A DNA stretch of 64,000 bases. Origin: Mesorhizobium sp. Its GTDB lineage: Bacteria; Pseudomonadota; Alphaproteobacteria; Rhizobiales; Rhizobiaceae. Of the stretch, positions 18,691-32,014 are shown one piece after another (within the stretch, counting starts at the first letter, position 1; every line of letters begins with the position of its first letter). The DNA is taken from positions 75,465-139,464 of the forward strand of contig SAQG01000006.1 in assembly GCA_004020315.1 (NCBI GenBank), in the 5' to 3' direction. The notes below the pieces were generated by a model. That model saw only the letters and a program-made list of their open reading frames with translations, was not told the origin of the DNA and did not search any database. Made by a program: the position numbers and the translations under genes.

Positions 18691-19146
18691 TCACGAATCG
18701 GCTTCGTCACCCTCGCCTAGAACCTCGGCAACGGCACGCTCGAAGCGCGATGCTTCCGTCACCAGCCAGTCGGCCATAGCAGGCCAATTGTCCTCGGCAA
18801 AACAGTTCACCCGCCACAGCGAATTGATGCCGAGGCCCGCGCAACTCTGTTCCGGCTTGAGTTTCAACCTCTCTTCGATCGCCGGCTGGAACGGCTTCAA
18901 CCGCGACAAGGCTTCCGTGGCACCGAACTTCTCGTTGCGACCGAAGAAGACACCGACATGGTTCTGTGCAGGCGCGACATACATGGAAAGGACCAATGCG
19001 AAGTCGGGCAGCCCGCGCTGCCAGAACCAGGGTCCGCGCCGCGCCATCAGAGCCCTTTCTTCCGGATGCCGTTCCGCGAACAGCATCCAGAAGCCGCGTT
19101 GGCGGAATTCAGAGGCGCGGCGGGCGCCAAAGTCGAATTCGCTCAT
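18691..19146 (-). CDS. Conserved hypothetical protein
   Basis: A 151-residue soluble protein starting at the ATG at 19146 (MSEFDFGARRASEFRQ). It contains a tryptophan-rich stretch (RRGPWFWQRGLPDF) and a C-terminal half with repeated WPAM and WLV segments. No signal peptide or membrane segment. I do not recognise the family and assign no function. It lies on the same strand as gapR, 49 bases downstream. Confidence 0.65.
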   Translation of the reverse strand: MSEFDFGARRASEFRQRGFWMLFAERHPEERALMARRGPWFWQRGLPDFALVLSMYVAPAQNHVGVFFGRNEKFGATEALSRLKPFQPAIEERLKLKPEQSCAGLGINSLWRVNCFAEDNWPAMADWLVTEASRFERAVAEVLGEGDEADS

Positions 19147-19195
19147 GGTTCGACCCGTTGAGGGCGCCGCAACCGGAGCTGGGCTGTTACCAGCC

Positions 19196-19456
19196 TTACA
19201 CCATGCCGAGAGCGGCTTTGTAGAGGTCGAGGATGGTTTCCTCCTCCTGCCGCTCGGCCTGGTCCTTCTTGCGCAGCCGAATGATCGACCGCATCGCCTT
19301 GGTGTCGAAGCCGGTGCCTTTGGCCTCGGCGAACACTTCCTTGATATCGTCGGCGATCGTCTTTTTCTCTTCCTCGAGCCGCTCGATACGCTCGATGAAG
19401 GCACGCAGCTGGCCGGCGGCAACAGTCTGGCTGGTCTCGGTGATGTCGTCGGCCAT
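19196..19456 (-). CDS. gapR: GapR-type nucleoid protein (DUF2312)
   Basis: An 86-residue helical protein of family DUF2312: [20 protein letters not shown] followed by [14 protein letters not shown] and IIRLRKKD. In Caulobacter this family, named GapR, binds overtwisted DNA ahead of polymerases and stimulates type II topoisomerases; it is essential or important for chromosome replication. The ATG at 19456 fits the family start; the longer open frame upstream is not protein-like. Confidence 0.93.
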   Translation of the reverse strand: MADDITETSQTVAAGQLRAFIERIERLEEEKKTIADDIKEVFAEAKGTGFDTKAMRSIIRLRKKDQAERQEEETILDLYKAALGMV

Positions 19457-19622
19457 TTTTTTCTCCGCGTCGTTTCCATGCCCGCGACTCAGGCGACCTG
19501 TCGCGGCGAATTGCAGCGGTTCGATGCCCGACCGGAGGCGACCGGTCAAGCTGTTATCGATGCGGCATGAAGTGCTGCCGCCAGACGCCGACAACAACTC
19601 TGCCTGGGCAACATTTTCTGTT

Positions 19623-23081
<3,459 letters not shown>

Positions 23082-23196
23082 GGAAAGGCTCCGGACGCTG
23101 ACGGGAAGGGGAACTGGCGCCATGATTAACGCGAAAATGCTGCAGCGCAAACAAAATCGGGCGGCGGGAATTAAACCGATTAAATCGATTCTTTGC

Positions 23197-23241
23197 GTTA
23201 GAGCGCCGCGTGTCCCTCGAATGCGCAAAGGACGCTCTAAC
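23197..23241. repeat. Short palindromic intergenic repeat upstream of pyc
   Basis: Arms GTTAGAGCG and CGCTCTAAC (perfect, 9 bases) enclose a spacer with GTCC/GGAC-like complementarity. Elements of this look are scattered between genes in rhizobial genomes. It stands in the pyc leader. Confidence 0.6.
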
Positions 23242-23264
23242 AACAGGTAATACGTCAAACGAAA

Positions 23265-23291
23265 AATGCCCGGCGCGAGGCGCCGGGCATT
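23265..23291 (-). terminator. Terminator of the liv operon
   Basis: Perfect 12-base inverted repeat AATGCCCGGCGC / GCGCCGGGCATT with a three-base loop, 25 bases after the livK-type stop. On the minus strand it runs into a T tract, so it is a strong intrinsic terminator for the substrate-binding protein gene. Confidence 0.9.
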
Positions 23292-23315
23292 CCGGAATTG
23301 TCGTCGTCGACAGGC

Positions 23316-24434
23316 TTACATCTTCTGGACGTAGGTGTACTTGCCGTCGTCGCCCTTCTTCCACTCGTACATGACGTAGCCAGGCAGCGTCGGATCGCCC
23401 TTCTCGTCGTAGGAAAGATCGCCCAGCACGGTCTTGAACGGGCCGTTGGCCTTGAGAGACTTGGCAACTTCCTGCGGATCGTTCGACTTGGCGGCCGTGG
23501 CGGCTGCCACAATGGCCTGCACCGCGGCGTAGGAGTAGAGCGTATAAGCCTCCGGCTCGAAGCCCTGCGCGCGGAACTTCTCGACCAGCTCCTTGTTCGT
23601 TGGGATCAGACGCGGATCCGGGCCGAACGTGTTCAGCGTGCCCGCAACGGCGTCGCCCGCGATCGAGGCCAGTTCGTTCGACACGATGCCGTCGCCGGAA
23701 ACCAGCGTGGCCTTGAGGCCCTGGTCAGCCGCCTGGCGGATGATCAGGCCGGCCTCGGTGTGCAGACCACCCCAATAGATGATGGAAACGCCGGCTTCCT
23801 TCATCTTGGCGATCAACGCCGAGAAGTCCTTGTCGCCGACATTGACGCCTTCGTACATGACTTCCGTCACGCCGGCAGCATTCATCGCCTTCTTGGTCTC
23901 GTCGGCAAGCCCCTGACCATAAGTCGTCTTGTCGTGGATGACCGCGATCTTGGCCTCCTTGAAGTTCGACGCGAGGTAAGCGCCGGCGATGCTGCCCTGC
24001 TGGTCGTCGCGTCCGCAGGTGCGGAACGTGTTCCACAGGCCGCGCTCGGTGAACTGCGGGTTGGTCGCGGCCGGGGTGATCTCGAGGATACCGTTTTCCG
24101 CGTAGACTTCCGAGGCCGGGATCGAAACGCCCGAGTTGAAGTGGCCGACCACGAACTTGACGCCATCGCCGACGAACTTGTTGGCGACCGAAATGCCCTG
24201 CTTCGGATCGGAGACGTCGTCGCCGATCGTGAGCTTGATCTGCTCGCCATTCATGCCGCCGGCCGCATTGATGTCGGCGACAGCCTGTTCGGCGCCTTTC
24301 TGCAACTGCGCGCCGAAGGCGGCGTTCGGGCCGGTGATCGGACCGGCAACGCCCATCAGGACGTCAGCCCACGCGCTTCCGCTGAACGCGACAAGCGCGG
24401 CCAGGGCGACGGCGGACAAAAGTGATTTTCTCAT
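23316..24434 (-). CDS. Branched-chain amino acid ABC transporter, substrate-binding protein
   Basis: A 372-residue periplasmic binding protein of the LivJ/LivK type: signal peptide [17 protein letters not shown] ending in AWA-D, then [17 protein letters not shown] at the mature N-terminus, and [11 protein letters not shown] in the ligand cleft region. It is the last gene of the liv cluster on the minus strand, 139 bases after the DUF6867 gene, and has its own terminator, so extra transcription from a private promoter is likely. The ATG at 24434 follows GGGAG. Confidence 0.92.
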   Translation of the reverse strand: MRKSLLSAVALAALVAFSGSAWADVLMGVAGPITGPNAAFGAQLQKGAEQAVADINAAGGMNGEQIKLTIGDDVSDPKQGISVANKFVGDGVKFVVGHFNSGVSIPASEVYAENGILEITPAATNPQFTERGLWNTFRTCGRDDQQGSIAGAYLASNFKEAKIAVIHDKTTYGQGLADETKKAMNAAGVTEVMYEGVNVGDKDFSALIAKMKEAGVSIIYWGGLHTEAGLIIRQAADQGLKATLVSGDGIVSNELASIAGDAVAGTLNTFGPDPRLIPTNKELVEKFRAQGFEPEAYTLYSYAAVQAIVAAATAAKSNDPQEVAKSLKANGPFKTVLGDLSYDEKGDPTLPGYVMYEWKKGDDGKYTYVQKM

Positions 24435-24572
24435 GTAAAACGCTCCCATTTACAGAGTGGGCGTGGATGATGCTTTATGCGATGCCCACTTTTACTCGCA
24501 GAAAGCGTACTTTGCCGATTTTCAGGCACTTGTCACGCCGATTCATCCCCGAAACGGCGTTAATCATGAACG

Positions 24573-24920
24573 TCAACCTTTTGGTTTCCAGCTCAAAAGC
24601 GATGCTCTTTCGTAGAGCCAATTATACTGTGTAACCATCTGGTTTGTGCGCGTGTATTGATAGCCGATGAAGCCCAATATCATCAGGACGATGGTGTCGA
24701 CGATGTAGTATTGCAGCGAGAACATCGTGCCGTCGAACAGCGCGTGATGGATGAACCTTACGGCGATACCGAGGCCGAGCAAATAGGCGAACAGCTGGAC
24801 GAAGCTGCGCCAGGTCTGGGCGCAGGCCTTGCCCGTCATCCATGCCGCCCAGCCGCCAAGCAGGCAGGTGACGAAGAAGAACTGCCAGACTGAGGGTTCC
24901 TCGTAGAGAATGCCCTGCAT
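24573..24920 (-). CDS. DUF6867-type small membrane protein of the liv operon
   Basis: A 115-residue protein with three predicted membrane helices (around WQFFFVTCLLGGW, FVQLFAYLLGLGIAVRF and YYIVDTIVLMILGFIGY). It lies 17 bases after livF and before the binding-protein gene. Small proteins of this type recur at this spot in rhizobial branched-chain amino acid transporter operons, which suggests a role with the transporter, but no function is known to me. Confidence 0.75.
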   Translation of the reverse strand: MQGILYEEPSVWQFFFVTCLLGGWAAWMTGKACAQTWRSFVQLFAYLLGLGIAVRFIHHALFDGTMFSLQYYIVDTIVLMILGFIGYQYTRTNQMVTQYNWLYERASLLSWKPKG

Positions 24921-24937
24921 GATGAAGACTCCTGAAC

Positions 24938-25666
24938 TCAGTGATGGCCGCCTTCGAGATAGGCAGCGCGCACGTCCGGATCGGCGAGCAGTTCCGTGCC
25001 GGTGCCGCTCATCGTCACATTGCCGTTGACCATGACATAGCCGCGCGTGGCGAGCTTCAGCGCGCCGAAGGCGTTCTGCTCGACGAGGAACACGGTCAGC
25101 CCCTGCGTGCGATTCAGTTCGCGGATGGCGTCGAAGATCTGCTTGACGATCAGCGGCGCCAGGCCCAGCGACGGCTCGTCGAGCAAGAGCAGCCTCGGCC
25201 GCGCCATCAGCGCACGTCCGATCGACAGCATCTGCTGCTCGCCGCCCGACAGCGTACCGCCGCGCTGGGCAATGCGTTCCTTCAGGCGCGGAAAAAGCGT
25301 GAACACCTTCTCGACATCCTCGTCGTAGTGCTTGAGGTTGTCGAGGCTGGCGCCCATCTGCAGGTTTTCCATCACCGTCATGCGCGGGAAGATGCGCCGG
25401 CCCTCCGGCGACTGGGCGATGCGCATGCGCGCGATCTCATGGGTCGGCAATTGGGTGATGTCGGTGCCGGCGAAGGTGATGGTGCCCGCCCGCGCCCGTG
25501 GAGCACCAAAAATGGTCATCATCAGCGTCGACTTGCCGGCGCCGTTGGCGCCGATCAGCGCCACGATCTCGCCCTGCTTGACGGTGACATCGACGCCGTT
25601 CAGCGCCCTGATGTTGCCGTAGTAGGTCTGGACGCCCTTGATGTCGAGCAGCGTTGTGCCGGCCAT
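24938..25666 (-). CDS. livF: Branched-chain amino acid ABC transporter ATPase LivF
   Basis: A 242-residue ATPase: Walker A GANGAGKS, signature LSGGEQQM, Walker B LLLLDEPSLGLAP, and the LivF-typical start GVQTYYGNIRALNGVDV. One of the two ATPases that power the Liv importer. Its start codon overlaps the livG stop in the string TAATG, so the two are translationally coupled. Confidence 0.95.
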   Translation of the reverse strand: MAGTTLLDIKGVQTYYGNIRALNGVDVTVKQGEIVALIGANGAGKSTLMMTIFGAPRARAGTITFAGTDITQLPTHEIARMRIAQSPEGRRIFPRMTVMENLQMGASLDNLKHYDEDVEKVFTLFPRLKERIAQRGGTLSGGEQQMLSIGRALMARPRLLLLDEPSLGLAPLIVKQIFDAIRELNRTQGLTVFLVEQNAFGALKLATRGYVMVNGNVTMSGTGTELLADPDVRAAYLEGGHH

Positions 25667-26856
25667 TATTTACGCCCTCCGCGTCGGCTGGAGACGCCGG
25701 GTGTCTTCGGCTTTGCCGGAGCCTTGGTGGCCGGCTTTGCCGCGGAGGACTTCGCGGCAGAAGGTTTCGCGCTGGGCTTGGCTGCCGCCGGAGAGGCTGC
25801 CTTGCTTGCTGCGGCACTCGACTTTGCATCGACCTGCGCGGCTCTGGAGGCGCCCTTGGACACCGTGACGCGTTCGCCCTCGCTGTGGCCGACCGTGTCG
25901 GTCACCGGTCCGGCGAAATACGACGATGATGTGCCCGGGCCGTGCGCGGAATCCGGGCCTGTATCCAGTTGCTCGATGACGTCTTCGTCGCCGACCTCGG
26001 TCAGTACAGTCTCGACTTCCTCGTCTTCGACGCCGAGATAGGCGGCGATGACACGCGGGTCGGTGCGTACCGCATGCGGACTGCCGTCCGAGATCTTGCG
26101 CCCGTATTCGAGCACCACGACATGGTCGGAAATCTGCATGACCACCGCCATGTCGTGCTCGATCAGCAGGATCGATGTGCCGGTGTTGTCCTTGATATCC
26201 ATCAGGAGCGCGTTGAGCGCCATTGATTCCTTCGGATTGAGTCCGGCGGCCGGTTCGTCGAGGCAGAGCAACTCCGGACCCGTGCACATCGCCCGCGCGA
26301 TCTCCAGGCGCCGTTGTGCGCCGTAGGGCAGGTCGCCGGCCGGATCGTCGGCTCGATCGACAAGGTCGGCCTTCTCCAGCCAATGCTTGGCCAACTCGAC
26401 CGACTCGGCCGATGCCTTGCGGTAACCGCTGAAGCCGAACAGGCCGAGGATGGTGTAGCCGGACGCCTTCATCAACTTGTTGTGCTGCGCCACCAACAGA
26501 TTCTCCAGCAGCGTCATGCCGGAAAACAGGCGGATGTTCTGGAAGGTGCGCGCCACCTTGGCGCGTGCCGGGATCTCATGGTTCGGCAGCCGTTCGAGCA
26601 GATAGTTCGAGCCGTCGCGCCGGTTGAGCGTGATCATGCCTTCCGACGGTTTGTAGAAGCCGGTGATGCAGTTGAACACCGTGGTCTTGCCGGCGCCGTT
26701 CGGCCCGATCAGCGCGGTGATCTCGCCGCGCCTGGCCTGGAAGGACAGGTCGCCGATGGCGACCAGACCGCCGAACTTCATCGACAGATGTTCGACCTGC
26801 AGGATGGCGTCGTTCATGCCCGGGTTGGCTTTCTGAATCGAGCTCGCATCGCTCAT
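25666..26856 (-). CDS. livG: Branched-chain amino acid ABC transporter ATPase LivG with long C-terminal tail
   Basis: The ATPase part (about 1-285) is normal LivG: Walker [23 protein letters not shown] as the signature region, [13 protein letters not shown] as Walker B, and the C-terminal [10 protein letters not shown]. LivG usually ends there at about 250-290 residues, but here another 110 residues follow: an acidic piece and then an Ala/Lys/Ser/Pro-rich stretch ending in SSRRGGRK. The tail looks disordered and basic. The gene overlaps livM (TGATG) and livF (TAATG). What the tail does is unknown. Confidence 0.93.
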   Translation of the reverse strand: MSDASSIQKANPGMNDAILQVEHLSMKFGGLVAIGDLSFQARRGEITALIGPNGAGKTTVFNCITGFYKPSEGMITLNRRDGSNYLLERLPNHEIPARAKVARTFQNIRLFSGMTLLENLLVAQHNKLMKASGYTILGLFGFSGYRKASAESVELAKHWLEKADLVDRADDPAGDLPYGAQRRLEIARAMCTGPELLCLDEPAAGLNPKESMALNALLMDIKDNTGTSILLIEHDMAVVMQISDHVVVLEYGRKISDGSPHAVRTDPRVIAAYLGVEDEEVETVLTEVGDEDVIEQLDTGPDSAHGPGTSSSYFAGPVTDTVGHSEGERVTVSKGASRAAQVDAKSSAAASKAASPAAAKPSAKPSAAKSSAAKPATKAPAKPKTPGVSSRRGGRK

Positions 26857-28451
26857 CAGCCGTGACCCTCCTTGGTGAAGGAGCCGGATACGGCCCTGCT
26901 CTCCTTGAGGAAGGCCGTCGGTTCACGACTGCCGACGAAGCCGCGCGGCTTCCACAGCATGACGATGACCATGGCCATGCCGAACAGCAGCATGCGGTAG
27001 AGCTCCGGCGTGAAGTCGGGACCGAAGACCTGCTTCAGGAAATCGAGCTCGCGCAGCACCTCGGTGCCGCCGATCATCACCATGGCGGCGACGGCGATGC
27101 CGACCAGCGAACCCATGCCGCCGAGCACGACAATGGCGAGGATGATGGCCGATTCCAGGAAGATGAAGGATTCGGGGCTGACGAAACCTTGCCGCGCGGC
27201 GAAGAACGAGCCGGCGAAGCCGCCGAACATGGCGCCTGTGGCAAAGGCGGTGAGCTTGGTGGTGGTGGTGTTGATGCCGAGCGAGCGGCAGGCGATCTCG
27301 TCCTCGCGCAGCGCTTCCCAGGCGCGGCCGACTGGCATGCGCCTAAGCCTTATGGTGACGAAGGCCGTGAGCAGGCAGAGCCCGAGGATCAGGTAGTAGA
27401 GGAATATCTTGTAATAGGCGCTCGAAGTGGCGATGTCCAAGACCTTGGCGATATAGTTCGGATCCGAGACGTTGAACGTCATCAGCCCGAAAAAGGTCAC
27501 CTTGGGGATGCCGGTTATGCCGGCCGAGCCGTTGGTAACCTCACGCCAATTGATCAGCACGAGACGAATGATCTCGCCGAAGGCCAGCGTCACGATCGCC
27601 AGGTAGTCGCCGCGCAGGCGCAGCACCGGAAAGCCGAGCAGCACCCCCCAGAAGGCGGCCATGGCGCCGGCGGCAGGCAGCAGGATCCAGAACGACAGGC
27701 CGTATTGCGTGCCGAGCAGCGCATAGCAATAGGCGCCGACGGCATAGAAGGCGACGTAACCAAGATCGAGCAGGCCGGCGAGGCCAACGACGATGTTCAG
27801 TCCCCAGGCCAGCATCACATAAATCAGGATCTGAATGCCGTAATTGTCGACCCATTTCAGAGAACCCTGGAACCCGGCGGCCACCGATCCTCCGTACAAA
27901 GCAAGCACCAGCACGACAATGACCGGGTAGAGCGCCAGTGCGGTTATACCCAATGCCGAGAAATGGGCATGGATGAAGGTTCGGAAATAGAACAGCACCG
28001 AGGCCAGGGCGTAGATGGTCGCCAGCGCCCTCAGGAACCGTGCATAACCGGCTAGACCGGGCCCCAGCAATCCGTCAAGGGAGCCGGCCAGGAAAACCAG
28101 CACGGCCACCGTGACGATGGCGGCGATGAAATAGGGCAAGCGGAAGAACCGCGTCGCCACGCTCTCCGGCAGCAGGCCGGTGGCGACGTCGACGATCTTC
28201 TGATTTGCGAGGAAGGGCTGTCCGTAGGCGACATAGAGAAAACGGCCGGCCATGGTCAGCACAACCAGGACTGCAAGAAGCCACCAGCGCTGTACAAGGA
28301 TCAGCTCGTTGGAGATGTTCTGATCGGTCCGCAAGCCGATGAACAGCACGAACAGGCCGAGCGCGATGGCACCGGCGTAAAGCGCTTCGCGGGGAGCGCG
28401 CTGCATGGGAGTGGCGACGATGTCGCGCTCCGGAGATGTGGTGACCGCCAT
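26856..28451 (-). CDS. livM: Branched-chain amino acid ABC transporter permease LivM
   Basis: A 531-residue membrane protein. The C-terminal 310 residues are the LivM permease domain ([39 protein letters not shown], the coupling region). The N-terminal 200 residues add further membrane helices of the DUF3382 kind, common in long LivM forms. The start at 28451 is 4 bases after the livH stop. It pairs with LivH to form the channel. Confidence 0.93.
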   Translation of the reverse strand: MAVTTSPERDIVATPMQRAPREALYAGAIALGLFVLFIGLRTDQNISNELILVQRWWLLAVLVVLTMAGRFLYVAYGQPFLANQKIVDVATGLLPESVATRFFRLPYFIAAIVTVAVLVFLAGSLDGLLGPGLAGYARFLRALATIYALASVLFYFRTFIHAHFSALGITALALYPVIVVLVLALYGGSVAAGFQGSLKWVDNYGIQILIYVMLAWGLNIVVGLAGLLDLGYVAFYAVGAYCYALLGTQYGLSFWILLPAAGAMAAFWGVLLGFPVLRLRGDYLAIVTLAFGEIIRLVLINWREVTNGSAGITGIPKVTFFGLMTFNVSDPNYIAKVLDIATSSAYYKIFLYYLILGLCLLTAFVTIRLRRMPVGRAWEALREDEIACRSLGINTTTTKLTAFATGAMFGGFAGSFFAARQGFVSPESFIFLESAIILAIVVLGGMGSLVGIAVAAMVMIGGTEVLRELDFLKQVFGPDFTPELYRMLLFGMAMVIVMLWKPRGFVGSREPTAFLKESRAVSGSFTKEGHG

Positions 28452-28455
28452 GATC

Positions 28456-29358
28456 TCAGACCTTTTCGACTTCTGGCCGGCCCAGAATGCCGGAAGGCAG
28501 GAAGATCAGCACGATCGCCAGGATGGAGAAGGCCGCGACATCCTTGTAGTCGATCGAGAAATAAGCCGACCACATGCTTTCGATGAACCCGATCATCAGC
28601 CCGCCGAGCACGGCGCCGGGCAACGAGCCGATGCCGCCGAGCACGGCCGCGGTGAACGCTTTCACGCCGGGCGTGAAACCGTCGGAGAAGGCGATGACGC
28701 CATAATACATCAGGAACAGCGTGCCGGCGACGGCGGCAAGGGCTGCACCCATGACGAAGGTGATCGAAATGGTGCGGTCGACATCGATGCCGAGCAATGC
28801 CGCCATCTTGCGATCCTGCTCGCACGCCCTTTGCGCTCGACCCAGCGAGGTCCTGTTGACCAGGTACCAGAACAGCGCCAGCAGCAGCGCGGTGACGATG
28901 ACGATGACGATCTGCTTCAGCGACACGCTGATGCCCTCGATATTATAGACCGTGGACACCATCGGCGGGATCGGCTTGTTGCGAGGCCCCTGCGTCACCT
29001 GAACGAAGTTCGACAGCGCGATCGACATGCCGATCGCGGTGATCAGCGGCGCCAGCCGGAACGAACCGCGCAACGGCCGGTAGGCCACCTTCTCGATCGT
29101 CCAATTGTACAGGCTGGTCAACAGCATCGCGACGATCATCATGACCAGCAGCGCGATCACCACCGGCACCGAATAGAACAACGCGCCGAGGATGAGGAAA
29201 ACGATGAGGGCGGTGAACGCGCCGACCATGAAGATGTCGCCATGGGCGAAATTGATCATGCCGATGATACCGTAGACCATCGTGTAGCCGATCGCTATCA
29301 GCCCATAGATCGATCCCAGCGTCAGCCCATTGATAAGCTGCTGGACAAAATACTGCAT
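28456..29358 (-). CDS. livH: Branched-chain amino acid ABC transporter permease LivH
   Basis: A 300-residue permease beginning [20 protein letters not shown], the family start; the open frame extends further upstream without homology, so I place the start at 29358 (GGGGAG about 10 bases before). [20 protein letters not shown] is the loop that docks the ATPase. First gene of the liv operon; a weak promoter (TTGCAA at 29447-29442, TACGAC at 29425-29420 on the minus strand) lies upstream. Confidence 0.94.
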   Translation of the reverse strand: MQYFVQQLINGLTLGSIYGLIAIGYTMVYGIIGMINFAHGDIFMVGAFTALIVFLILGALFYSVPVVIALLVMMIVAMLLTSLYNWTIEKVAYRPLRGSFRLAPLITAIGMSIALSNFVQVTQGPRNKPIPPMVSTVYNIEGISVSLKQIVIVIVTALLLALFWYLVNRTSLGRAQRACEQDRKMAALLGIDVDRTISITFVMGAALAAVAGTLFLMYYGVIAFSDGFTPGVKAFTAAVLGGIGSLPGAVLGGLMIGFIESMWSAYFSIDYKDVAAFSILAIVLIFLPSGILGRPEVEKV

Positions 29359-29693
29359 GCTGTCGTGGCTCCCCTGGAATGTCGCCCATGCAGACGCATT
29401 CCTTTTCGTATTTCCCCTAGTCGTAAAGTTTCGAGCCCGGATTGCAACGTCATTTTTTGATCGCCATGCGTGATTTTGAAGCACGCAATCGGATTGCCCG
29501 TTCTTTTCCTTCCGGCCTCTGGACTATCGCGGACCCTATCATTGGCATAGCGCAATGTCTTTGGCGATTCGGCGTAAACATGCACCTCATTTCGAAGGAA
29601 TCGCCGTCAAAATAAGTTGATTAGCGGGATCGTTGCGCCGCCGAAGCAATCGGTCTTTGCGTTCCGTCCGTTTCCCCTGCGTCAGGATGCTCC
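29359..29693. other. Intergenic region between livH and the epimerase gene
   Basis: 335 bases without a convincing gene. It should hold the liv operon promoter (a weak candidate is noted under livH). I see no riboswitch fold, tRNA or strong hairpin; one short antisense open frame covering livH's leader has no protein character. Confidence 0.5.
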
Positions 29694-30695
29694 CTATTTG
29701 ACGACGAATCCGTGCGCGAACGGGTCGCGATCGTCGATGAAGATCGTGTTCAATCCGGTCATGCGCGCCCAGCCGCCGATCGAAGGAATGATCGCCGGCT
29801 TGCCCGCAACCGTGACTTCCTTCTCGACCCGGCCCTTGAACAGCGAGCCGATGATCGATTCATGGACAAAATCGTCGCCAGTCCGAAGCTTGCCCTTGGC
29901 GTGAAGCTGCGCCATCCGCGCCGAGGTGCCGGTGCCGCAAGGCGAGCGGTCGATCGCTTTATCGCCGTAAAAGACGGCGTTGCGGGCATTCGCCTGGCTG
30001 TCGGTCGGCGCACCCGTCCACAGCATATGCGACAGCCGGTCGATGCCGGGATTCTCGGGATGCACGAAGGAGTACTTTTCGTTGAGCCGCTGCCGCACCA
30101 CCGGGCTCCAGGCGATGAGGTCGCCGGCGGAGTGGTCGGCCATGTCGCGATAGTTCTTCTGCGGCTCGACGATGGCGTAGAAATTGCCGCCATAGGCGAC
30201 ATCGACGCTGATCTCGCCGAGCTGCGGACATTCCACCGTCAGTCCCTCGGCGTAGAGGAAGGACGGCACATTGGTGATGCGCACCTCTTCGACATATTCG
30301 CCGACCTGTTTGTACTCGGCGGTGACCAGGCCAGCCGGCGTGTCCAGCCTGAGCAAGCCCGGCGTCTTCGGCTTGATCAGGCCGTGCTCGATGGCCATCG
30401 TCACCGTGCCGATGGTACCGTGACCGCACATTGGCAGGCAGCCCGAAGTTTCGACGAACAGGATGGCGATGTCGCAATCGGGCCGCGTCGGCGGATAGAG
30501 GATCGAGCCCGACATCACGTCGTGGCCGCGCGGCTCGAACATCAGCCCGGTCCGGATCCAGTCATATTCGGCCAGGAAATGCGCGCGCCGCTCCATCATC
30601 GTCGCGCCCTGGAGCAGCGGTCCGCCGCCGGCGACCAGCCGCACCGGATTGCCGCAGGTGTGACCGTCGATGCAGAAGAAGGAGTGGCGCGCCAT
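29694..30695 (-). CDS. 4-hydroxyproline 2-epimerase (proline racemase family)
   Basis: A 333-residue protein of the proline racemase family with both catalytic cysteines, Cys90 in MCGHGT and Cys253 in SPCGTGTS. Two Cys mark true racemases/epimerases as opposed to the dehydratases of the family, which have Thr or Ser at the second site. The neighbours (FAD-dependent D-amino acid dehydrogenase and DapA-like lyase) point to trans-4-hydroxy-L-proline to cis-4-hydroxy-D-proline as the reaction. It is the last gene of the three-gene run read from the GntR-controlled promoter. Confidence 0.88.
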   Translation of the reverse strand: MARHSFFCIDGHTCGNPVRLVAGGGPLLQGATMMERRAHFLAEYDWIRTGLMFEPRGHDVMSGSILYPPTRPDCDIAILFVETSGCLPMCGHGTIGTVTMAIEHGLIKPKTPGLLRLDTPAGLVTAEYKQVGEYVEEVRITNVPSFLYAEGLTVECPQLGEISVDVAYGGNFYAIVEPQKNYRDMADHSAGDLIAWSPVVRQRLNEKYSFVHPENPGIDRLSHMLWTGAPTDSQANARNAVFYGDKAIDRSPCGTGTSARMAQLHAKGKLRTGDDFVHESIIGSLFKGRVEKEVTVAGKPAIIPSIGGWARMTGLNTIFIDDRDPFAHGFVVK

Positions 30696-30709
30696 TTCTA
30701 GATATCCCG

Positions 30710-31978
30710 TCAGAAGCGATTCGGAGAAAACGGAGACAGATCAAACACCGGATTTTGGCCGAGAATGAGATCGCGGATCAGGCGTCCGGTGGCGGCCGCC
30801 TGGGTCAGACCGAGATGGCCGTGGCCGAAGGCATGGACTATCGTGCCGGCCTGCCTGGCGCCACCGATCACCGGCAGCGAATCCGGCAGCGACGGCCGGA
30901 ACCCCATCCATTCGCGGCCGCCTGCCGGATCAAGCCCCGGCAGGAAGCTTTTGGCCTTGTCGAGCAGCGCTTTCGAGCGGGCGTAGTTGGGCGGCCGCTC
31001 GATGCCGCCGAGCTCGACCGCGCCGCCGACGCGCACACCGGTTTCAAGCGGGGTGACGACGAAGCCGTGGCCGGAGAAGATCAGTTGCCGCTTCACGTCG
31101 AAGGCGGTCTTCGGCAGGGTCGTGTTGTAGCCGCGCTCGGTTTCGAGCGGGATGCGGTCGCCGATATGTTTCGCCAGGAGATGCGACCACGCGCCGGCGG
31201 CGATGACGAGGCATTTTGCTTGCCGCACCGTGCCGTCGGCCAGCGTCAATATCGCGCCATCCTGCGCCGCTCCGACATGGTCGATCCGAGCCTTTTCGAA
31301 ACGCGCGCCGTTCTTCTCGGCAAAGGCCCAGATCGCCTTGCCCAATAATTTCGGATCCGTAACGGTCTTCCATCCCGGCACGAAAGTGCCCTTGACAAAG
31401 CGCGGCGACAGGCCCGGCTGCAAGGCGGCGAGAGCATCGCCCTCGACATGGCTGAAGCCGATGCCGAAGCGTTGCCTGGCCGTCCAGCCGGGCAGCGACG
31501 CCTTGAACTCGGCCTCGCTCTCGTAAAGTTCGAGCGAGCCGTCCTCGCGCAGCATATTTCCGGTGCCCGAGCGCGCCATCAGCCCGGCCCATTCGGCCTC
31601 GGCGAGCCGCATCATGCCGGCCTGCGCCGCGAGGCTGGCCTCGTAGCGGTCGCTTCGGCCGGCGCGCCAGAAGCGGATAAGCCAGGGCAGCAGCTTCGGC
31701 AGATAGGCGGGCGGGATGCTGAGCGGCCCGAGCGGGTCGGCAAGCCATTTCGGCAGATGCCTGATCATGCCCTTGTGGGCCAGCGGCAACACATCGGAAA
31801 AGGCCAGGGCGGCGGCATTGCCGGAACTCGTTTCCTCGCAGATCCCCGTCCGATCGAAGATCGTGACGTTTCGCCCCGCCTCGGCCAGATAGGTGGCGAC
31901 ACAGACGCCGATGATGCCGCCGCCGATAATGGCGATGTCGAGCGTCGCATCACCATTCATGGCCGGGTAAGAGGGCAT
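30710..31978 (-). CDS. FAD-dependent D-amino acid (D-hydroxyproline) dehydrogenase
   Basis: A 422-residue DAO-family flavoprotein. The FAD-binding Rossmann motif IIGGGIIGVCVATYLAEAG is at the N-terminus and GHGHLGLTQA near the end closes the FAD site. It is 14 bases upstream of the epimerase gene, so I infer oxidation of cis-4-hydroxy-D-proline to the pyrroline carboxylate. Either ATG at 31978 or at 31960 (MNGDATLDIA) could be the start; neither has a clear ribosome binding site. It resembles DadA at 37760 in fold only. Confidence 0.87.
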   Translation of the reverse strand: MPSYPAMNGDATLDIAIIGGGIIGVCVATYLAEAGRNVTIFDRTGICEETSSGNAAALAFSDVLPLAHKGMIRHLPKWLADPLGPLSIPPAYLPKLLPWLIRFWRAGRSDRYEASLAAQAGMMRLAEAEWAGLMARSGTGNMLREDGSLELYESEAEFKASLPGWTARQRFGIGFSHVEGDALAALQPGLSPRFVKGTFVPGWKTVTDPKLLGKAIWAFAEKNGARFEKARIDHVGAAQDGAILTLADGTVRQAKCLVIAAGAWSHLLAKHIGDRIPLETERGYNTTLPKTAFDVKRQLIFSGHGFVVTPLETGVRVGGAVELGGIERPPNYARSKALLDKAKSFLPGLDPAGGREWMGFRPSLPDSLPVIGGARQAGTIVHAFGHGHLGLTQAAATGRLIRDLILGQNPVFDLSPFSPNRF

Positions 31979-32014
31979 CTGAACGAAGCCTATGTGAATG
32001 CGGAACTTACAACC

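Noticed and set aside
29359..29693. Riboswitch or leader RNA in front of the liv operon
   Set aside because: I found no strong hairpins or known conserved boxes in this gap.
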